A stretch of DNA of 64,000 nt from Cephalopachus bancanus (taxonomy: Eukaryota > Chordata > Mammalia > Primates > Tarsiidae), in the NCBI GenBank assembly GCA_027257055.1, contig JAPVLO010000401.1, forward strand, positions 992,001 to 1,056,000, in the 5' to 3' direction. The notes beneath the pieces were generated by a model that was given only the letters and a program-made list of their open reading frames with translations, did not search any database and was not told the origin of the DNA. Shown here piece after piece: positions 36,641 to 48,190 of the stretch (position 1 is the first letter of the stretch; every line of letters starts with the position of its first letter). A program made the translations under genes and the position numbers.

Positions 36641-37469
36641 GATAAATATGTAATATGGGTCTCCTCATCAAAGCATGTGTATCCCTGGCTTTCTGAAGGC
36701 CTTTGTTCCTTTGTTTTGTCAACTTCTCTTTTATTTGGTCTTCTCTTTTCAGTGAGTGGGCATGAGCTATCTCTAATGGATAATAGTGGCCCCAGTGGCA
36801 AAGCATTTATATTGATCCTCTTGGAAGGATGATTGCCATGAGACTGATATTTTTATCTTCTCCATCCATGTTCACTTTAAGTGCAATGTCCTGAGTGAGA
36901 CAAGCCCTCACATTAATCTGTGTAATTAAAGAAATGGAAATATCAGTGCTTGGCAACCACTATAGACCTTTGGACACATTTTCTGGCTCCTATAGGGAGT
37001 TCAGGTGCAATTGAGATTTAAAATTACCTATTTAAAGGAATAAACGAATAATATTTTTTCCCCTTTGAAATGTCGACCTTCTATCTCCTTTTGCCGGCTT
37101 CTCTATTATGTTTTGATTTCTTTGTTTTTTTGGTTAATAATACCTGTTAACACAGTTGCAACATCATGCAAAAAACATGGATGAGATCATGAATATTTTA
37201 TGGCATTAATCATTGAATGTGAAAGGGTGAGATGCTTGTATCCCAATTCATTATGTCTGGAGTTGGCTAAGTCTTTCCTTGTTGGAATAGAAAGTGAGTG
37301 AATATGAACTTTAATAAAAAAGGTTAATTTTAATTCCACTTTTAGCAGGGGTCTTCTAAGTGACCTTGCCATCAGTTTTCTTCCCACAAGAACTCGCATT
37401 ATACAAATAAATTTCCATATGTTGATAGACTTGTCTTTCTGAAACATAGATATGTTCATATGATTCTTA
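36641..37469. other. unique DNA
   Basis: Overlapping frames on both strands at 36518-36832 extend over the end of L2 into unique DNA and carry no domain. Nothing else recognised. Confidence 0.4.
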
Positions 37470-37725
37470 CTTTGAAGCATCTAATGTCTTCTCATGCCTT
37501 TAAAGCATATTCTGTACTCTTGTACTTCATGTACAAGGTTCTATCTATCTTGACCCCAACCTAATTAGAATTCCTCCTCCACCTCTAGTAGTCTCCTATA
37601 CATTAAAACCCAACTCAAACATCACATCCTTATAGCTCAGTATTCACTGATGCCCCTACTTTTGGGGAAGAATTCACTGTTTCCATTGTGATTTAATAGT
37701 GCCTATCTAATGATATGTAGAGTGA
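37470..37725 (+). mobile_element. L2 LINE fragment
   Basis: CTAATGTCTTCTCATGCC, GTACAAGGTTCTATCTATCTTGACCCC and AACTCAAACATCACATCC follow L2 order. Confidence 0.55.
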
Positions 37726-37739
37726 TAAAATATAGTGTA

Positions 37740-37965
37740 AGAGCTAATGTTTTAAATGCAGACCTTATGTGCTGTTCCCATTGTCTGTGGGAACTTTGGA
37801 GGATATTAAAGAATTCTCTGTGTGTCACAATTCCATTATTTATGAAAGAAGGATGATTTTGCTCCAGAGGGTTATTTTGAAGATTTTAAAAATAAAGCAT
37901 AAAAAATCTTTAGTGCATTCCTGGCACACAGTAAAAACTCAACTACTGATAGGACAATAAAATGT
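37740..37965 (+). mobile_element. MIR fragment
   Basis: GGGTTATTTTGAAGATTTTAAAAATAAAGC, then GTGCATTCCTGGCACACAGTAAAAACTCAACT, resembles the MIR 3' half. Confidence 0.45.
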
Positions 37966-38659
37966 TTTATGTACTTGCATTTTATTTTAATAACTGTATC
38001 TCTCTCCCCTATTAAGATGAGATGGCCAGAAACCTGTCTTCATTGGATAGGCAGCAACCAACATCTCTTGAAGTATAATATTAGATTATATGGTTATTAT
38101 TGCTACTATATATGAAATATGTCGGTCAAGACATTAAATATTTGAAGAAGTATTAAAAGATTACTAAAATAAGTTTTCAGTAGCCACATTAATGCTGAAA
38201 TTGACACTTAAATGTTTTGAGAGGGGCTTTGATCACAGAGAAAAGAAAAATGAAAGCTACTGCATGAACCACAGTTAAATAACAAATACAAAAATGTTAG
38301 ATATCAGATCTCCTAAGTGGAGAATTACTCCTGGAGCCAATTTAGAACTGCAAACCATGTAAATATTTATAAAATCTCCCTTTTGTTCAGACTCTTCAGG
38401 TAGAATTAGTATAAATAAAAGAGTCCCACATCATTCCAGAGTAGCTACTTTTGGCAATAATGATCACCATGTACATCCTTATCACTTCTATTAGAAACAA
38501 GCCATGCTTATATGTACTGTTTAATACAACTAAAATATCTCAACCATAAAGAAGTTCATTATAATTCCCTGTTTCACAATATTTTCAATGGTGCTTTCCA
38601 AATTTAAATGGTTTGTCTAATGTTTATAAGTTTTTCCTTAAGGGACTTATGTAGTGTGA
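37966..38659. other. unique AT-rich DNA
   Basis: Nothing recognised. Confidence 0.4.
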
Positions 38660-39735
38660 GATGTGTTTATTAAAATATGATTCATATGTTATGTAAATTA
38701 AATATGTTATGTAAATTAAATTATACCAAGTAGTTTTTAGTATACTCACAGTTATGCAACCATCACTGCCATTTTCATCACCCCTGAAAAAACAGTTATA
38801 CCATTAATAATCACTTCTCATTCCCACTTGACTCCCTCCCACCATCAGTCCCAATCAACTACTAATCTATTTTCTGTCTCTATAGATTACCTATTCTGGA
38901 TTTTTCTTATAGAGAGGCTTAAACTATTTGTGGTCTTTTGTGATTGACCTTTTTCACTTAGCATGATATTTTGAAGATTTGTCCATGTGGTAGCATGTAT
39001 TAGTACTATTTCATTCCTTTTTATTGCCAAATAACATTCCATTGTATGGATATACCATATTTTGTTTATCCATTGGTTAGTTAATAGACATTTGAGTTTG
39101 CAGTTTCTGGCAATTATGAATGATGTTGCTGTGGACATTCATGTTCAAGTTTCTGTGTGAGTCTATATGTTTTCATTTCTCTTGAGTATATACCCAGGAG
39201 TGAAATTGCTGGGTCATTTGGTAATGCTGTGTTTAAAGTTTGGAAAAACTGTCAAATGGTTTTCCAAAGTGTCTGTACCTTTGCCTTTCTACTAACAAAG
39301 CATAAAAGTTCCCATTTTTCCACATTTTCAACAATACTTGTTATTTTCTGTGTGTATGTGTTTTATAAAATATTACTATAGTCATCCTAGTGGGTATGCG
39401 ATATTATCTCATTGTGGTCTTGATTTGCATTTCCCCAGTAGCTAATTATGTTGAGCATCTTTTCATGTACTTGTTGGCCATTTGTATATCTTCTTTGGAG
39501 GAATATTTATTCAATTCTGTGCCCATTTTAAAATTATTTCTTTCTATTATTTAAGTGTAATGGTTCTGTATTTTATATACAAGTATTTAGGATACAAGTA
39601 TCTTATCAGATTTAGGATTTGCAAGTATTTTGACCCCTTCCGTGGGCTGTCTTTTCATTTTCTTAATGACATTGTTATGTGTATTTATTTTTTAAAAAAC
39701 AGACAAATTATTTTAAAGGCTAGATTTTAAGATTA
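38660..39735 (-). mobile_element. old L1 (L1M-type), ORF2 end and 3'UTR
   Basis: The complement includes GTTATGCAACCATCACTGCC, CTTTTTCACTTAGCATGATA, ATAACATTCCATTGTATGGATATACC, GAAATTGCTGGGTCATTTGG and TTGATTTGCATTTCCCC. These are the L1 3'UTR and ORF2 C-terminal landmarks in reverse. Frame is broken. An 18-bp tandem duplication lies at 38684-38719. Confidence 0.8.
38684..38719. repeat. perfect 18-bp tandem duplication
   Basis: ATATGTTATGTAAATTAA twice (38684-38701 and 38702-38719), inside the old L1 tail. Confidence 0.95.
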
Positions 39736-40456
39736 TTCATTTTCACAATTCATCTCTTATTAATTATTGTATTTTCTGAAATTCTTAGTTTTAGTAAGAG
39801 CTATAAAGCTTTGAATAACAAAATTCTTAATTTCATTGTTTTCCAGTCTGTGCTTTATGGTACATAGGATGATCCATGGGAAATGAATTCAGCTTCTAAG
39901 ATAATTGAGAGATGTTATTTTCTTTGTTTCTTGTTATGAAGTCACAAGATTAAAAGACATATGATGTTCTACATTAAAAATAACATCTGTTTAGCCCAAC
40001 ATTTCCAAATATATATTTTATTTATTTTTTCTAAAACAGCTATTAAAACCAGGCTTTGTAATACATAATTCAAAATTTTTAAAAAATCTATTCTCCAAAC
40101 TTGTTTTACTTGGTTTGTAGTACTATGTGCATTTCTTTTAAGTAGTGATAGTCTTTTTCTTAGTCTATATCCAGACACATGGTAACAAAAGAGACTGAGA
40201 CACCCACAAATTATTCCTGCCACGTTTCTTTAAATCATAAAATTGAATTTGATATATGTATTCTCAATACACATGGAGAATCAAACTGATAACATAAATT
40301 GCTCCTCTATGTACCAATTGGATGGATAGATAGGATTTTATACTTGTGCTTTTGGAGTGAATCCAAAGTTGGCTAATGTGTATGACTGTTTCTTTTCCAT
40401 TTTCAGGGTCTTTTCCAACGTGTATTTGCTGACTGCCCTTATTGATACTCTTCAAT
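39736..40456. other. unique AT-rich DNA
   Basis: Nothing recognised up to the target-site duplication of the next Alu. Confidence 0.4.
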
Positions 40457-40470
40457 AAGAAATTGTGCTC

Positions 40471-40762
40471 AGCCGGGCTTGGTGGCTCAGCCTGTAATCC
40501 CGCGCCTTTGGGAGGCTGAGGTGAGTGGATTGCCTGAGCCCGCGGGTTCGAGACCCGCCTGGGTAGCGAGACCTCATCTCTACAATAAATCAAAAAATCA
40601 GCCAGGCGTGGTAGCGCGCGCCTGTGATTCCGGCTACTCGGAAGGCTGAGGCGGAAGGATCGCCGGAGCCCAGCAGGTCGAGGCTGCGGTGGCCGGGAGC
40701 GGCCACTGCACTCCAGTCTGGGCAGCCGAGTGAGACTCCAACTCAGAAAAAAAAAAAAAAGA
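40471..40762 (+). mobile_element. young dimeric Alu with perfect 14-bp TSD
   Basis: AGCCGGGCTTGGTGGCTCAG start and GAGACTCCAACTC end with A tail. AAGAAATTGTGCTC repeats exactly at 40457-40470 and 40763-40776. It has an intact B-box GGTTCGAGACC (40545-40555) and many retained CpGs, so it looks one of the youngest copies. Deletion form CTGGGTAGCGAGACC. Confidence 0.95.
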
Positions 40763-40776
40763 AAGAAATTGTGCTC

Positions 40777-40778
40777 GT

Positions 40779-40837
<59 letters not shown>

Positions 40838-40866
40838 GTGTGTGTGTGTATGTGCACGCGCGTGCT
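40777..40866. repeat. (GT)n microsatellite with CG-containing alternating end
   Basis: Over 30 GT units, one TT interruption near 40836, then TATGTGCACGCGCGTGC. The whole is nearly unbroken pyrimidine-purine alternation. It abuts the downstream Alu target duplication. Confidence 0.97.
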
Positions 40867-41629
40867 TGTATATGTCTGCTCAAACAGAACTCAATGATGA
40901 TGTTTTCATGGCTTCAGGATGTTGGGGCAGAAGAAATTATCTTTCCCTCTTGGTCACTTTGTGTCAGATGATTATTGCTTCAACTGCAGAATCCTATACC
41001 ACTTCCAGGCATGAAAAATGGAAAGACAGAAAGGCAAAAGAGAAAAGCTAGCTGAGTTTTTCTTCTTTTTAAGAGTTTTCTTGGAAACCTCACACAACGA
41101 CTTCTGTCTGTATCTCACTGGTCAGGAGTGTGTCCTATGACCCCTGGTCTGTAAGGAAGTCGAGGTTGGGTGATGTGGCTTCCTAGCTGGGCCCACTGCC
41201 ATTTCTGTGGAATTGGAGTTCTGTGAATTCAGAAAAAGATGTGAACAGTGTAAGCAACCACCAGTCTTTGTCATGTAATGCAAGGATAGGTAGAACATTC
41301 TGAGTTAGAGTGAAGGGGCAAAGCTTTTTTACTACTTGTATAGTATTATATCATCCCTGATCTTTCAGCACTTCAGACCATCTATATTTCCATCAAGAGG
41401 TGTTGCCAGATTTTAAAACTAAAGCAAAAGGTATGGTATTGTAATTTTACAAACTTATACGTTTCACAAGTTGCTTTATTTATAGCAAAATAACTCTAGA
41501 TAAGATGAAATTGAGGACACTGAAGTAGTTTTCCAACAATATAAGTTTTAAATTAACTCCTTATTTAAATTACTAACTAGTTGACTTCCTTTATTAAATA
41601 TTTCCCTGGGCTAAAACCAATCAGCCATT
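40867..41629. other. unassigned DNA
   Basis: 41080-41230 (CTGGTCAGGAGTGTGTCCTATGACC.., AGCTGGGCCCACTGCC) is GC-richer and feels like an old repeat, but I cannot name it. Confidence 0.35.
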
Positions 41630-41764
41630 CTTTAAATGAATACTTATTGAGTTCCTTACCTGGTGCCAGTCACGAGGCACATAGAAAATAAGACCCAAAA
41701 GGTTTCTGCTGTCCTGAAACTCACTTTCTAGAATAGGAGACAGACAAAAGCAAGTAAAGATTGA
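41630..41764 (-). mobile_element. L2 3' end
   Basis: TAAATGAATACTTATTGAGTTCC, GTGCCAGTCACGAGGCAC and GAAACTCACTTTCTAGAATAGG match the reverse L2 terminus. A Tigger remnant follows directly. Confidence 0.65.
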
Positions 41765-42105
41765 GTATCTTTCATCCAAAATACTTGGGATCAGACTTTT
41801 CCTAATTTCAGAATAGTTGCATGGGCATAAAGAGATATCTTGAAAATAAGACCCAAGTCTAAATATGAAATGCATTTATGTTTCATATACTCCTTATATG
41901 TATAGCCTGAAGGCAATTTTGTGCAATGTTTTAAAAAATTATCAGCATGAAAAAAGTTATGTACATTGAACAAACAAAATGCAAAGATGTCATTATCTCA
42001 GCCACTCATATGGGCAATCTGTGGCATCATGTTGGTGCTCAAAAGTTTCAACATATTGGAGCATTTTGGATTTCAGATTGTCATATGAGGGATGCCAAAA
42101 CTGTA
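41765..42105. mobile_element. Tigger-type non-autonomous DNA transposon
   Basis: GAGTATCTTTCATCCAAAATACTTGGGATCAGA at one end, GAGCATTTTGGATTTCAGATTGTCATATGAGGGATGCC at the other. Between them lie ATGCATTTATGTTTCATATACTCC and CTCAGCCACTCATATGGGCAATCTGTGG. The layout and inverted ends are those of a pogo/Tigger family. Confidence 0.8.
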
Positions 42106-42194
42106 ATGAAATAGTTAGACAAGATTATTTCAGCTTACAATAAGTGAAGGAAATAGACATGGTGTATGTTGAAGAGTAATAGGGAAAGATGAAG

Positions 42195-42445
42195 GTAAGA
42201 CTGGTCTTTTTTTGTTTACTCCTTAAATCCAGCACCTGGTACTAAGGCTGGTGCTGGCTAGGTGCTCAGTATATATTCGTTGGTGTTTGATGGATGGATG
42301 ATTAGTCAGTCGCAGAAAGTATCTCCGAGGATGTGTTATTTGAAATGAACTTGAAAAATAAGAATGAACCAGTAATGCTAAGAAACATAAAAATGTATTC
42401 CAGGCAGGGTGAACAGCCTCCAAACTTTGTAGTTGTAATGGTGAG
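42195..42445. mobile_element. L2-derived fragments
   Basis: GGTGCTGGCTAGGTGCTCAGTATATATTCGTTGG..GATGGATGGATG looks like a + strand L2 end. CTTGAAAAATAAG..TTCCAGGCAGGGTGAAC resembles minus L2. Orientation is mixed and uncertain. Confidence 0.4.
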
Positions 42446-42474
42446 ATCAAATTTAATTATAAAATAAATGAGAA

Positions 42475-42690
42475 ACTGTTGAATGGTCTCACATTGATTA
42501 TCTCATCTGAGCTTCATAAAAATTATGTGAAGTAATTATTGTTTCCATTTTGAAAATGAAGAAACTGAACTTAGAAATTGTAGAATAACTTTTCCAGATC
42601 ATGTAACTGGTAAGAGTGAAATTGGGACTCAATTACAAGAAATTTGGCTCAAGAATTTACCCCTAACCACTGTGCAATGGTATAACCTGT
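42475..42690 (-). mobile_element. MIR SINE
   Basis: ATTATCTCATCTGAGCTTCATAAAAATTATG..TTTTGAAAATGAAGAAACTGAAC..CCAGATCATGTAACTGGTAAGAG..AACCACTGTGCAATGG follows reverse MIR over nearly full length. Confidence 0.75.
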
Positions 42691-44743
42691 GTTATGTATA
42701 ATAACATATAACAGGAGTAGATTGTTAAATCAGCAAGAAGAGAGAGGCTAGAAATAATATACCTGCCAATTTAATCTATTAGATTCAATTTTTATCACAT
42801 TGTCTAGTCATAACTTATGAATTGAATATATAACACACTTTCTCTGAGCCTCCTCTGATTATTTTTCTCTTTCTAAGTCAAAATTGTCTTTGTGTATTAA
42901 ATTATGAACTGGATTATCATAAGAGGTCTAGTTTATGGTTCCAATGAACTCTGAATATATGGGACTTGAGAAAATAAATTTAGTTAGAATAATAATAGCT
43001 TGAGAGAGGAAAATTATTATAAACTCAAAGTGGGAAGTCCAGTTTGGCTATATTTTTAAAGTTGCAACTATATGTTGCATGATTTTTTGATTCTGAAAGA
43101 TTGAATCTACCGTCTTCTGAACTTGTTATCTTGGGTTTTGAGGTATACCCAGCAACCAAAACAACATAAAAATAGTCATTTCTTCATGACAACTTCCAGA
43201 AAAGTATAAATCTAGGCTAAAAAGAAAATCACTTTTGCATTAGAATGTCTGTAAAGTGACAATAACTTTCAATTTTCAATTGTGACTTTCTGATTATTTT
43301 TGAATTTCACAATCCTAAATTTTAAATACCTCCACAAAGATGAGAAGCTGAAAAGTTTTCCTTAGCTATTTCATTTTAAAATTTTGGCTATGACATGACA
43401 ACCGTATACAAGTATTTTTGTCATGTTTTACCCTCCCCCACAGTTTTGTAATATAGTTGATGGTGAAACATGTGATGAAACATTTAATACTCCAAATTCT
43501 GTTTGAAAAAAAAACAACAGTATGTTTAATTGATTTTTAAAACCATTTACTTCCTTTAAGATATACCCCTCTGAAAATAATTCAGTTTTCAATTTAGATA
43601 TATAATAAGATAAGCCAAGAATCCTATCCATTATATGTTATTGATTAAAATTTGCAAGGTCAGTGGTAGTCAGCATAATAAAAGCTTTCTTTTGTACAAT
43701 TCAGAATGATGTATAATAGCTATTGTTAAGTTATATTTTACTATTTCCTTGTGTCTTCTTTTTATACTCACTTTTAGTTTTTTTCTTCTTTTTAATATTT
43801 TCTTTAATCAAGGGTTAGTACATGGTAGTTGCTTGAAAAGAAAACAGTGAATAAGTCTCTCATTCTTATAACTGTGATAAGAACAGTCACAGAAGTGCCT
43901 GGGAATCCTTTCTGCACCTGCAATTCTATCCACTTCAGTTAATTAAATACGGTTTTAGATCTTACTCTACTCCCCCCCGGTTTCTTTTCTTTTCCTTGCC
44001 ACATAATCTTGTATTCCAAGTTTTTTGTCGAGTAGCAATCCACACAATATATCCCAAAAAAGGAATAAATTTCTGAGAAAACCTTTTCTTTTTCCTGAAA
44101 AAGATTATTGACTTTATTGTGAAAACAAAGAAACAAACAAACACAAACCCATAAAATTACTTTCAACATATCAAATGTGTCTTGGAGCCATGAAGAATTA
44201 AAGGGCAATGTTAAATTTGAGGGCAGATGCACTTCACCTGAAACTTGGTTTAAAGGGATATCTTTAGGTCTTATAATATTTTGTTTGCAGCAGCATTTAA
44301 GAAGCTGAAGGAAAAAAGCTGAAGACAAACTACACGTCTTTAAAATCTACTAATTGAAAGTGGAACTGAAGTAATTTTGGCAATAACTAACATCAGAGGA
44401 AAAAGAATAAGCTCAAGGGACATACAGTGGGGCTGGTATATATTGTTTTTTGTCATTTAGTCAATCTATGCTCTTCTCAACAACCCTCCAAAGTCAAGCT
44501 GATTGGGGAGGGAGCAGTAGTGTGGAAAATGTTTGGAATTTTGTCTTTTTACTGAAGTATTTTGGCACGGGTGAAAAATGTGGCTAAGTGTTGAATGAAA
44601 TAAGACTAGGAAGTTTGCAAAAGCATTTTTGGAAAAAATGTCACTTTTGCATTAAGAGAAAATTGTATAAAATAAATTTAGTATTTTAAATCACTTATAA
44701 CTTAAAATGACCTCAATGCTTTAAGTCATATCAATTATTGAGA
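42691..44743. other. unique AT-rich DNA
   Basis: About 2 kb with no recognisable repeat. The 129-codon minus frame at 43939-44328 has no recognisable domain and overlaps another open frame, so it is treated as chance. Confidence 0.4.
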
Positions 44744-44744
44744 T

Positions 44745-44746
<2 letters not shown>

Positions 44747-44775
<29 letters not shown>

Positions 44776-45048
44776 TGAGTTGGAGTCTCACTCTGTCGCC
44801 CAGACTGGAGTGCAGTGGCCGCTCCCGGCCACCGCAGCCTCGACCTGCCGGGCTCCAGCGATCCTTCCGCCTCAGCCTTCCGAGTAGCCAGAATTACAGG
44901 CATGCGCTACCACGCCTGGCTTATTTTTGAATTATTGTAGAGATGAGGTCTCGCTGCCCAGGCGGGTCTCAAACCCGCGGGCTCAGGCAATCCACTCACC
45001 TCAGCCTCCCAAAGGCGCGGGATTACAGGCTGAGCCACCGAGCCCGGC
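44747..45048 (-). mobile_element. young dimeric Alu adjoining an older Alu
   Basis: (TTTA)n tail, GAGTTGGAGTCTCACTCTGTCGCCC, ending GAGCCACCGAGCCCGGC. Deletion form CTCGCTGCCCAGG. It abuts the T-rich tail of the older Alu in the same orientation, so it probably inserted into that tail. Confidence 0.93.
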
Positions 45049-45346
45049 TTTGTTTTTATTTGTTTTTTAGAGACAGGATATTGCTCAGGCTGGAGTCCAG
45101 TGTTACAGTCATAGCTCAGTGTAACCTCAAACACCTGGACTCAAGTGATCCTCCTGCTTCAGCCCCCCAAGTAGCTAGGACAACAAGAATGCACCACTGG
45201 CCTGGCTAATTTTTAAAAATTATTTTTGTAAGAATGGTGTCTCATCATGTTGCCCAGACTGGTCTTGAAGTCCTGGGCTCAAGCCATTCTTTCGCCTAGG
45301 TCTCCCAAAGTGCTGCTATTACAGGTATGAGCCACCATGCCCAGCC
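45049..45346 (-). mobile_element. old AluJ-like dimer
   Basis: T-rich tail, AGAGACAGGATATTGCTCAGGCTGGAG, ending GAGCCACCATGCCCAGCC. Strongly diverged. Confidence 0.88.
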
Positions 45347-46904
45347 AATAATCATTTGAAAAAGCAATTTATTTATTATCTTTAAAGACCATTTCTAAAG
45401 AAGAAAATCTAAGTAGAGAATTTTCCTCTAATTTCGTTAGTTTTGTATCTATATGTAACAGCTTCAAAACTTAAATGTGTGTATATGTGTGTATTATAGG
45501 TCCATAAATGTAAACTATTTAGAGATCAAAGTAATTTTTTCATTTTTCAGTACATATTATTAATGTTAATATTACAGTCTAAGAAATTATATGCCATTTA
45601 ACCAAATGCAATATATCAGAATGTTTGGTAAGGAGAAAGAAAAAGTATCTATCCAATTGCAAGAAATTATAAATTTCATTGAGTTAAAGCTTTTGCCACA
45701 AGTGAGGCTATGTCTAGATTTCATTATTTTCCCTAGGATTTTCATTTGTTTTCTAAAAAAAGAAGATCATTTTTATAGATTAATCTCATGAAGTTTCCCT
45801 GGTGGGTTTGGTTGAGTGTTAAAAATTTTCAGAAGAGAATAGCTTTGAATTAGTCCTTTAGTTAGGCACTATGTAAATGGATCCTAAATATATAGCAAAA
45901 CTGATAAATATTAGCCTGATCCAGTCTTAGAACAACTGATGAAAAACTAGAAATAATAAATGAAGCCTGTATCTTATTTTTACATTTCCTACTCAGTTAT
46001 CCAAATTGACAAAAATAATGTAAGAGGTAGTTTATCCAAACTGTAAAATACAAATTTACAGTCACATTCTGTATTGTAATGCTGCTCAGAAGGTTGAGTT
46101 TCAAAGTGAAGTTCATAGAGTTAATAAATTAATGCCATAATAATACCTTGTTTAAATATTTCACAAGAAAACTACATTTTGTTTTGTCTGCTTAGAATTT
46201 AAAATCATCTTTATTGTGGTTATTTTAGTACTATTTTCACAGAATTTTGGGAGTTTGCTTGGTTTGGTTTGCATATTGTTTTAGGCTCAATTATCAATTG
46301 CATTAGAAATTGTCTTTCATGAGACACTATAAATGGAACCTAAGAGTTTAGGGAAACAACAGGTAAAGAGCTAGAAATAATGAAACTTTTATTTTATTTT
46401 TTAATGATGACATAAATTAGAAATTTTGCTGTGCTTTCAACTAACAAACAGTATACCCAAAGGTGCAAGTCTTTTCTATATTGAACAGACCCTCTGTTCC
46501 CTAGCTGATCTTTTCAAACATTTGTTATTTGGACCTCTCAACCTTTTGTTATTCTTTATACCCCAGGAAGATTAAACTATTCAAGACCTCTCTTCATCAA
46601 CCATTAATGTTAAAATTTGTATTTTCCAATTGTTATGCAGAAAATAATTCTGAATTTGGTTCAGGAGACTCAGTAGACTCCATAGTCATTATGTACGTGT
46701 TGTATGTTGCTCTGAGTGATGACACAGACATTTAATTACAAATTTGATAAAATTTTGTAAATTGTGTTTTGGCACGGTCAAGGAATGGGGTTTTCTCATT
46801 CTAGTTTAATAGAAGGCAATCATATATATCATCTGAATTATAGTTTTCTCAAATAATCAGAATGCAGTAACACCTAAATCATATAATGTAGCTACTAACA
46901 GTGA
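45347..46904. other. unique AT-rich DNA
   Basis: No named repeat or gene signal. Confidence 0.4.
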
Positions 46905-47180
46905 TAAAAATGTTAGCTCGCATTTAATGAGTTCTTCCTATACTCTAGGAACTACTCAAAGCCTTTTTTATGTAATGACTCATTTAACACTTGTAAACTC
47001 ACATGTTAATTGCTATTATTATCTAAATTCTGGAGCCACAGAAACTGAGGCACAAAGGCATTAAGTAACTTGTCTAGATCATGTGTGTAGTAGACCATAT
47101 ATCAGATCAGAGGTGGGGTTTGAATCAATGTGGGGTCTAGAGCTCACATGCATAACCACTATGCTGTACTTTCTTACTGC
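46905..47180 (-). mobile_element. MIR SINE, near full length
   Basis: GCATTTAATGAGTTCTTCC..CTCATTTAACACTTGTAAACTC..CACAGAAACTGAGGCACAAAGGC..GTTTGAATCAATGTGG..CATAACCACTATGCTGTACT is the MIR reverse complement end to end. Confidence 0.8.
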
Positions 47181-47184
47181 TTTA

Positions 47185-47335
47185 CTACTTCAAGATCCAG
47201 GGTTGCCTCTGGATTGGCAGTTTCAACATTTGCTATGCTTACATAGAACATGGACCTGGATAGGTATACTCAGTCAATACTGAAAGAATGCATGAATGAA
47301 TGAGTGAGTGGATGAATGCAGAAATGAATAATGAT
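47185..47335 (+). mobile_element. L2 3' end with (GAAT)n-like tail
   Basis: GGTATACTCAGTCAATACTGAAAGAATGCATGAATGAATGAGTGAGTGGATGAATG resembles the L2 terminus. Confidence 0.45.
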
Positions 47336-47443
47336 ATGTGCTAATAGACAATTTGATATAATTAAACATCTGATACATAATTTACTATACATTTTGAGGT
47401 CATTCCATTGCCAGCATTTTATAATATGATTAATGTATAGTAT

Positions 47444-47510
47444 TTACAAAGGATTTTCAGAGAAATTAAATTTTGCTCTTATTTCACTGTTTTAAAGGAG
47501 GTGAAGCTTA
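47444..47510 (+). repeat. 67-bp segment copied to 48.1 kb (source or sister copy)
   Basis: It runs TTACAAAGGATTTTCAG to GGAGGTGAAGCTTA. The same 67 bp, with two differences near the left edge and 58 identical bases after them, recurs at 48097-48163. Confidence 0.95.
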
Positions 47511-47714
47511 GAGAGTGAAAAAGGGATTCTGGAAAAATAAATCCAGCATGTTAGCCACTGCCATGAGTTCCTTGAAGACAAGCCAAAACGTTTCCTTTTT
47601 TCTTACCAATATACTTTAGTGCCAAGGACTTGATACTTAGTTTGGACTCAATATTTATTGTTATAAATAAATAATGACAATAAATTCCTAAGCATAACAG
47701 AAATAAGAAAGTTT

Positions 47715-47890
47715 ATGATTTGTAATCAACCAATCAAAGTTTGAATCCATGGTTAACCACTAACTACTAATGCTGTTACTTTACCTATCTTAACTTATTT
47801 CCATAACCATAAAATAGGGATCGTATGCCTATATGATTTTTGGTGATACAATAATCATAAGAAAAAATCCATAAAACAGTAAAGATTATT
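47715..47890 (+). mobile_element. MIR fragment
   Basis: AGTTTGAATCCATGGTTAACCACTAAC..TATTTCCATAACCATAAAATAGGGATCG resembles MIR. Confidence 0.45.
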
Positions 47891-48096
47891 TCTCAAAATG
47901 TGTTTGTGTGCCATGGAAAATTGTAATTCTCTCTTGAACAAAAAGGTTCTATGATCAAATACTTCTAGAAATTTTTAAGCTAAGTTCCTTTGCTTTAAGA
48001 CTTGCTAACATGTACTGGGAACATCCAAGGAGGAATTATGTTATGCAGAATTTTATAAGCTTATTTTACTTTATGGCAGTGTTTTCGCAAAATATC

Positions 48097-48163
48097 TTAC
48101 AAGGAATTTTCAGAGAAATTAAATTTTGCTCTTATTTCACTGTTTTAAAGGAGGTGAAGCTTA
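48097..48163 (+). repeat. second copy of the 67-bp segment
   Basis: Same length as 47444-47510 and 97% identical. The flanking decamer TTACAAGGAA recurs at 48170-48179, just past the copy. Confidence 0.95.
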
Positions 48164-48190
48164 AACTGTTTACAAGGAAACAGTTTAAGC
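48159..48190. repeat. perfect hairpin: 13-bp arms, 6-nt loop
   Basis: GCTTAAACTGTTT (48159-48171) pairs exactly with AAACAGTTTAAGC (48178-48190) across ACAAGG. Its left arm overlaps the last bases of the 67-bp copy. Confidence 0.95.

Noticed and set aside
40264..40857. 197-codon minus-strand frame
   Set aside because: It is a translation of the GT microsatellite, an antisense Alu and adjacent unique DNA; composition reflects the repeats.
43939..44328. 129-codon minus frame in repeat-poor DNA
   Set aside because: Two overlapping minus frames are open, sequence is AT-rich and no exon signals or domains are seen.
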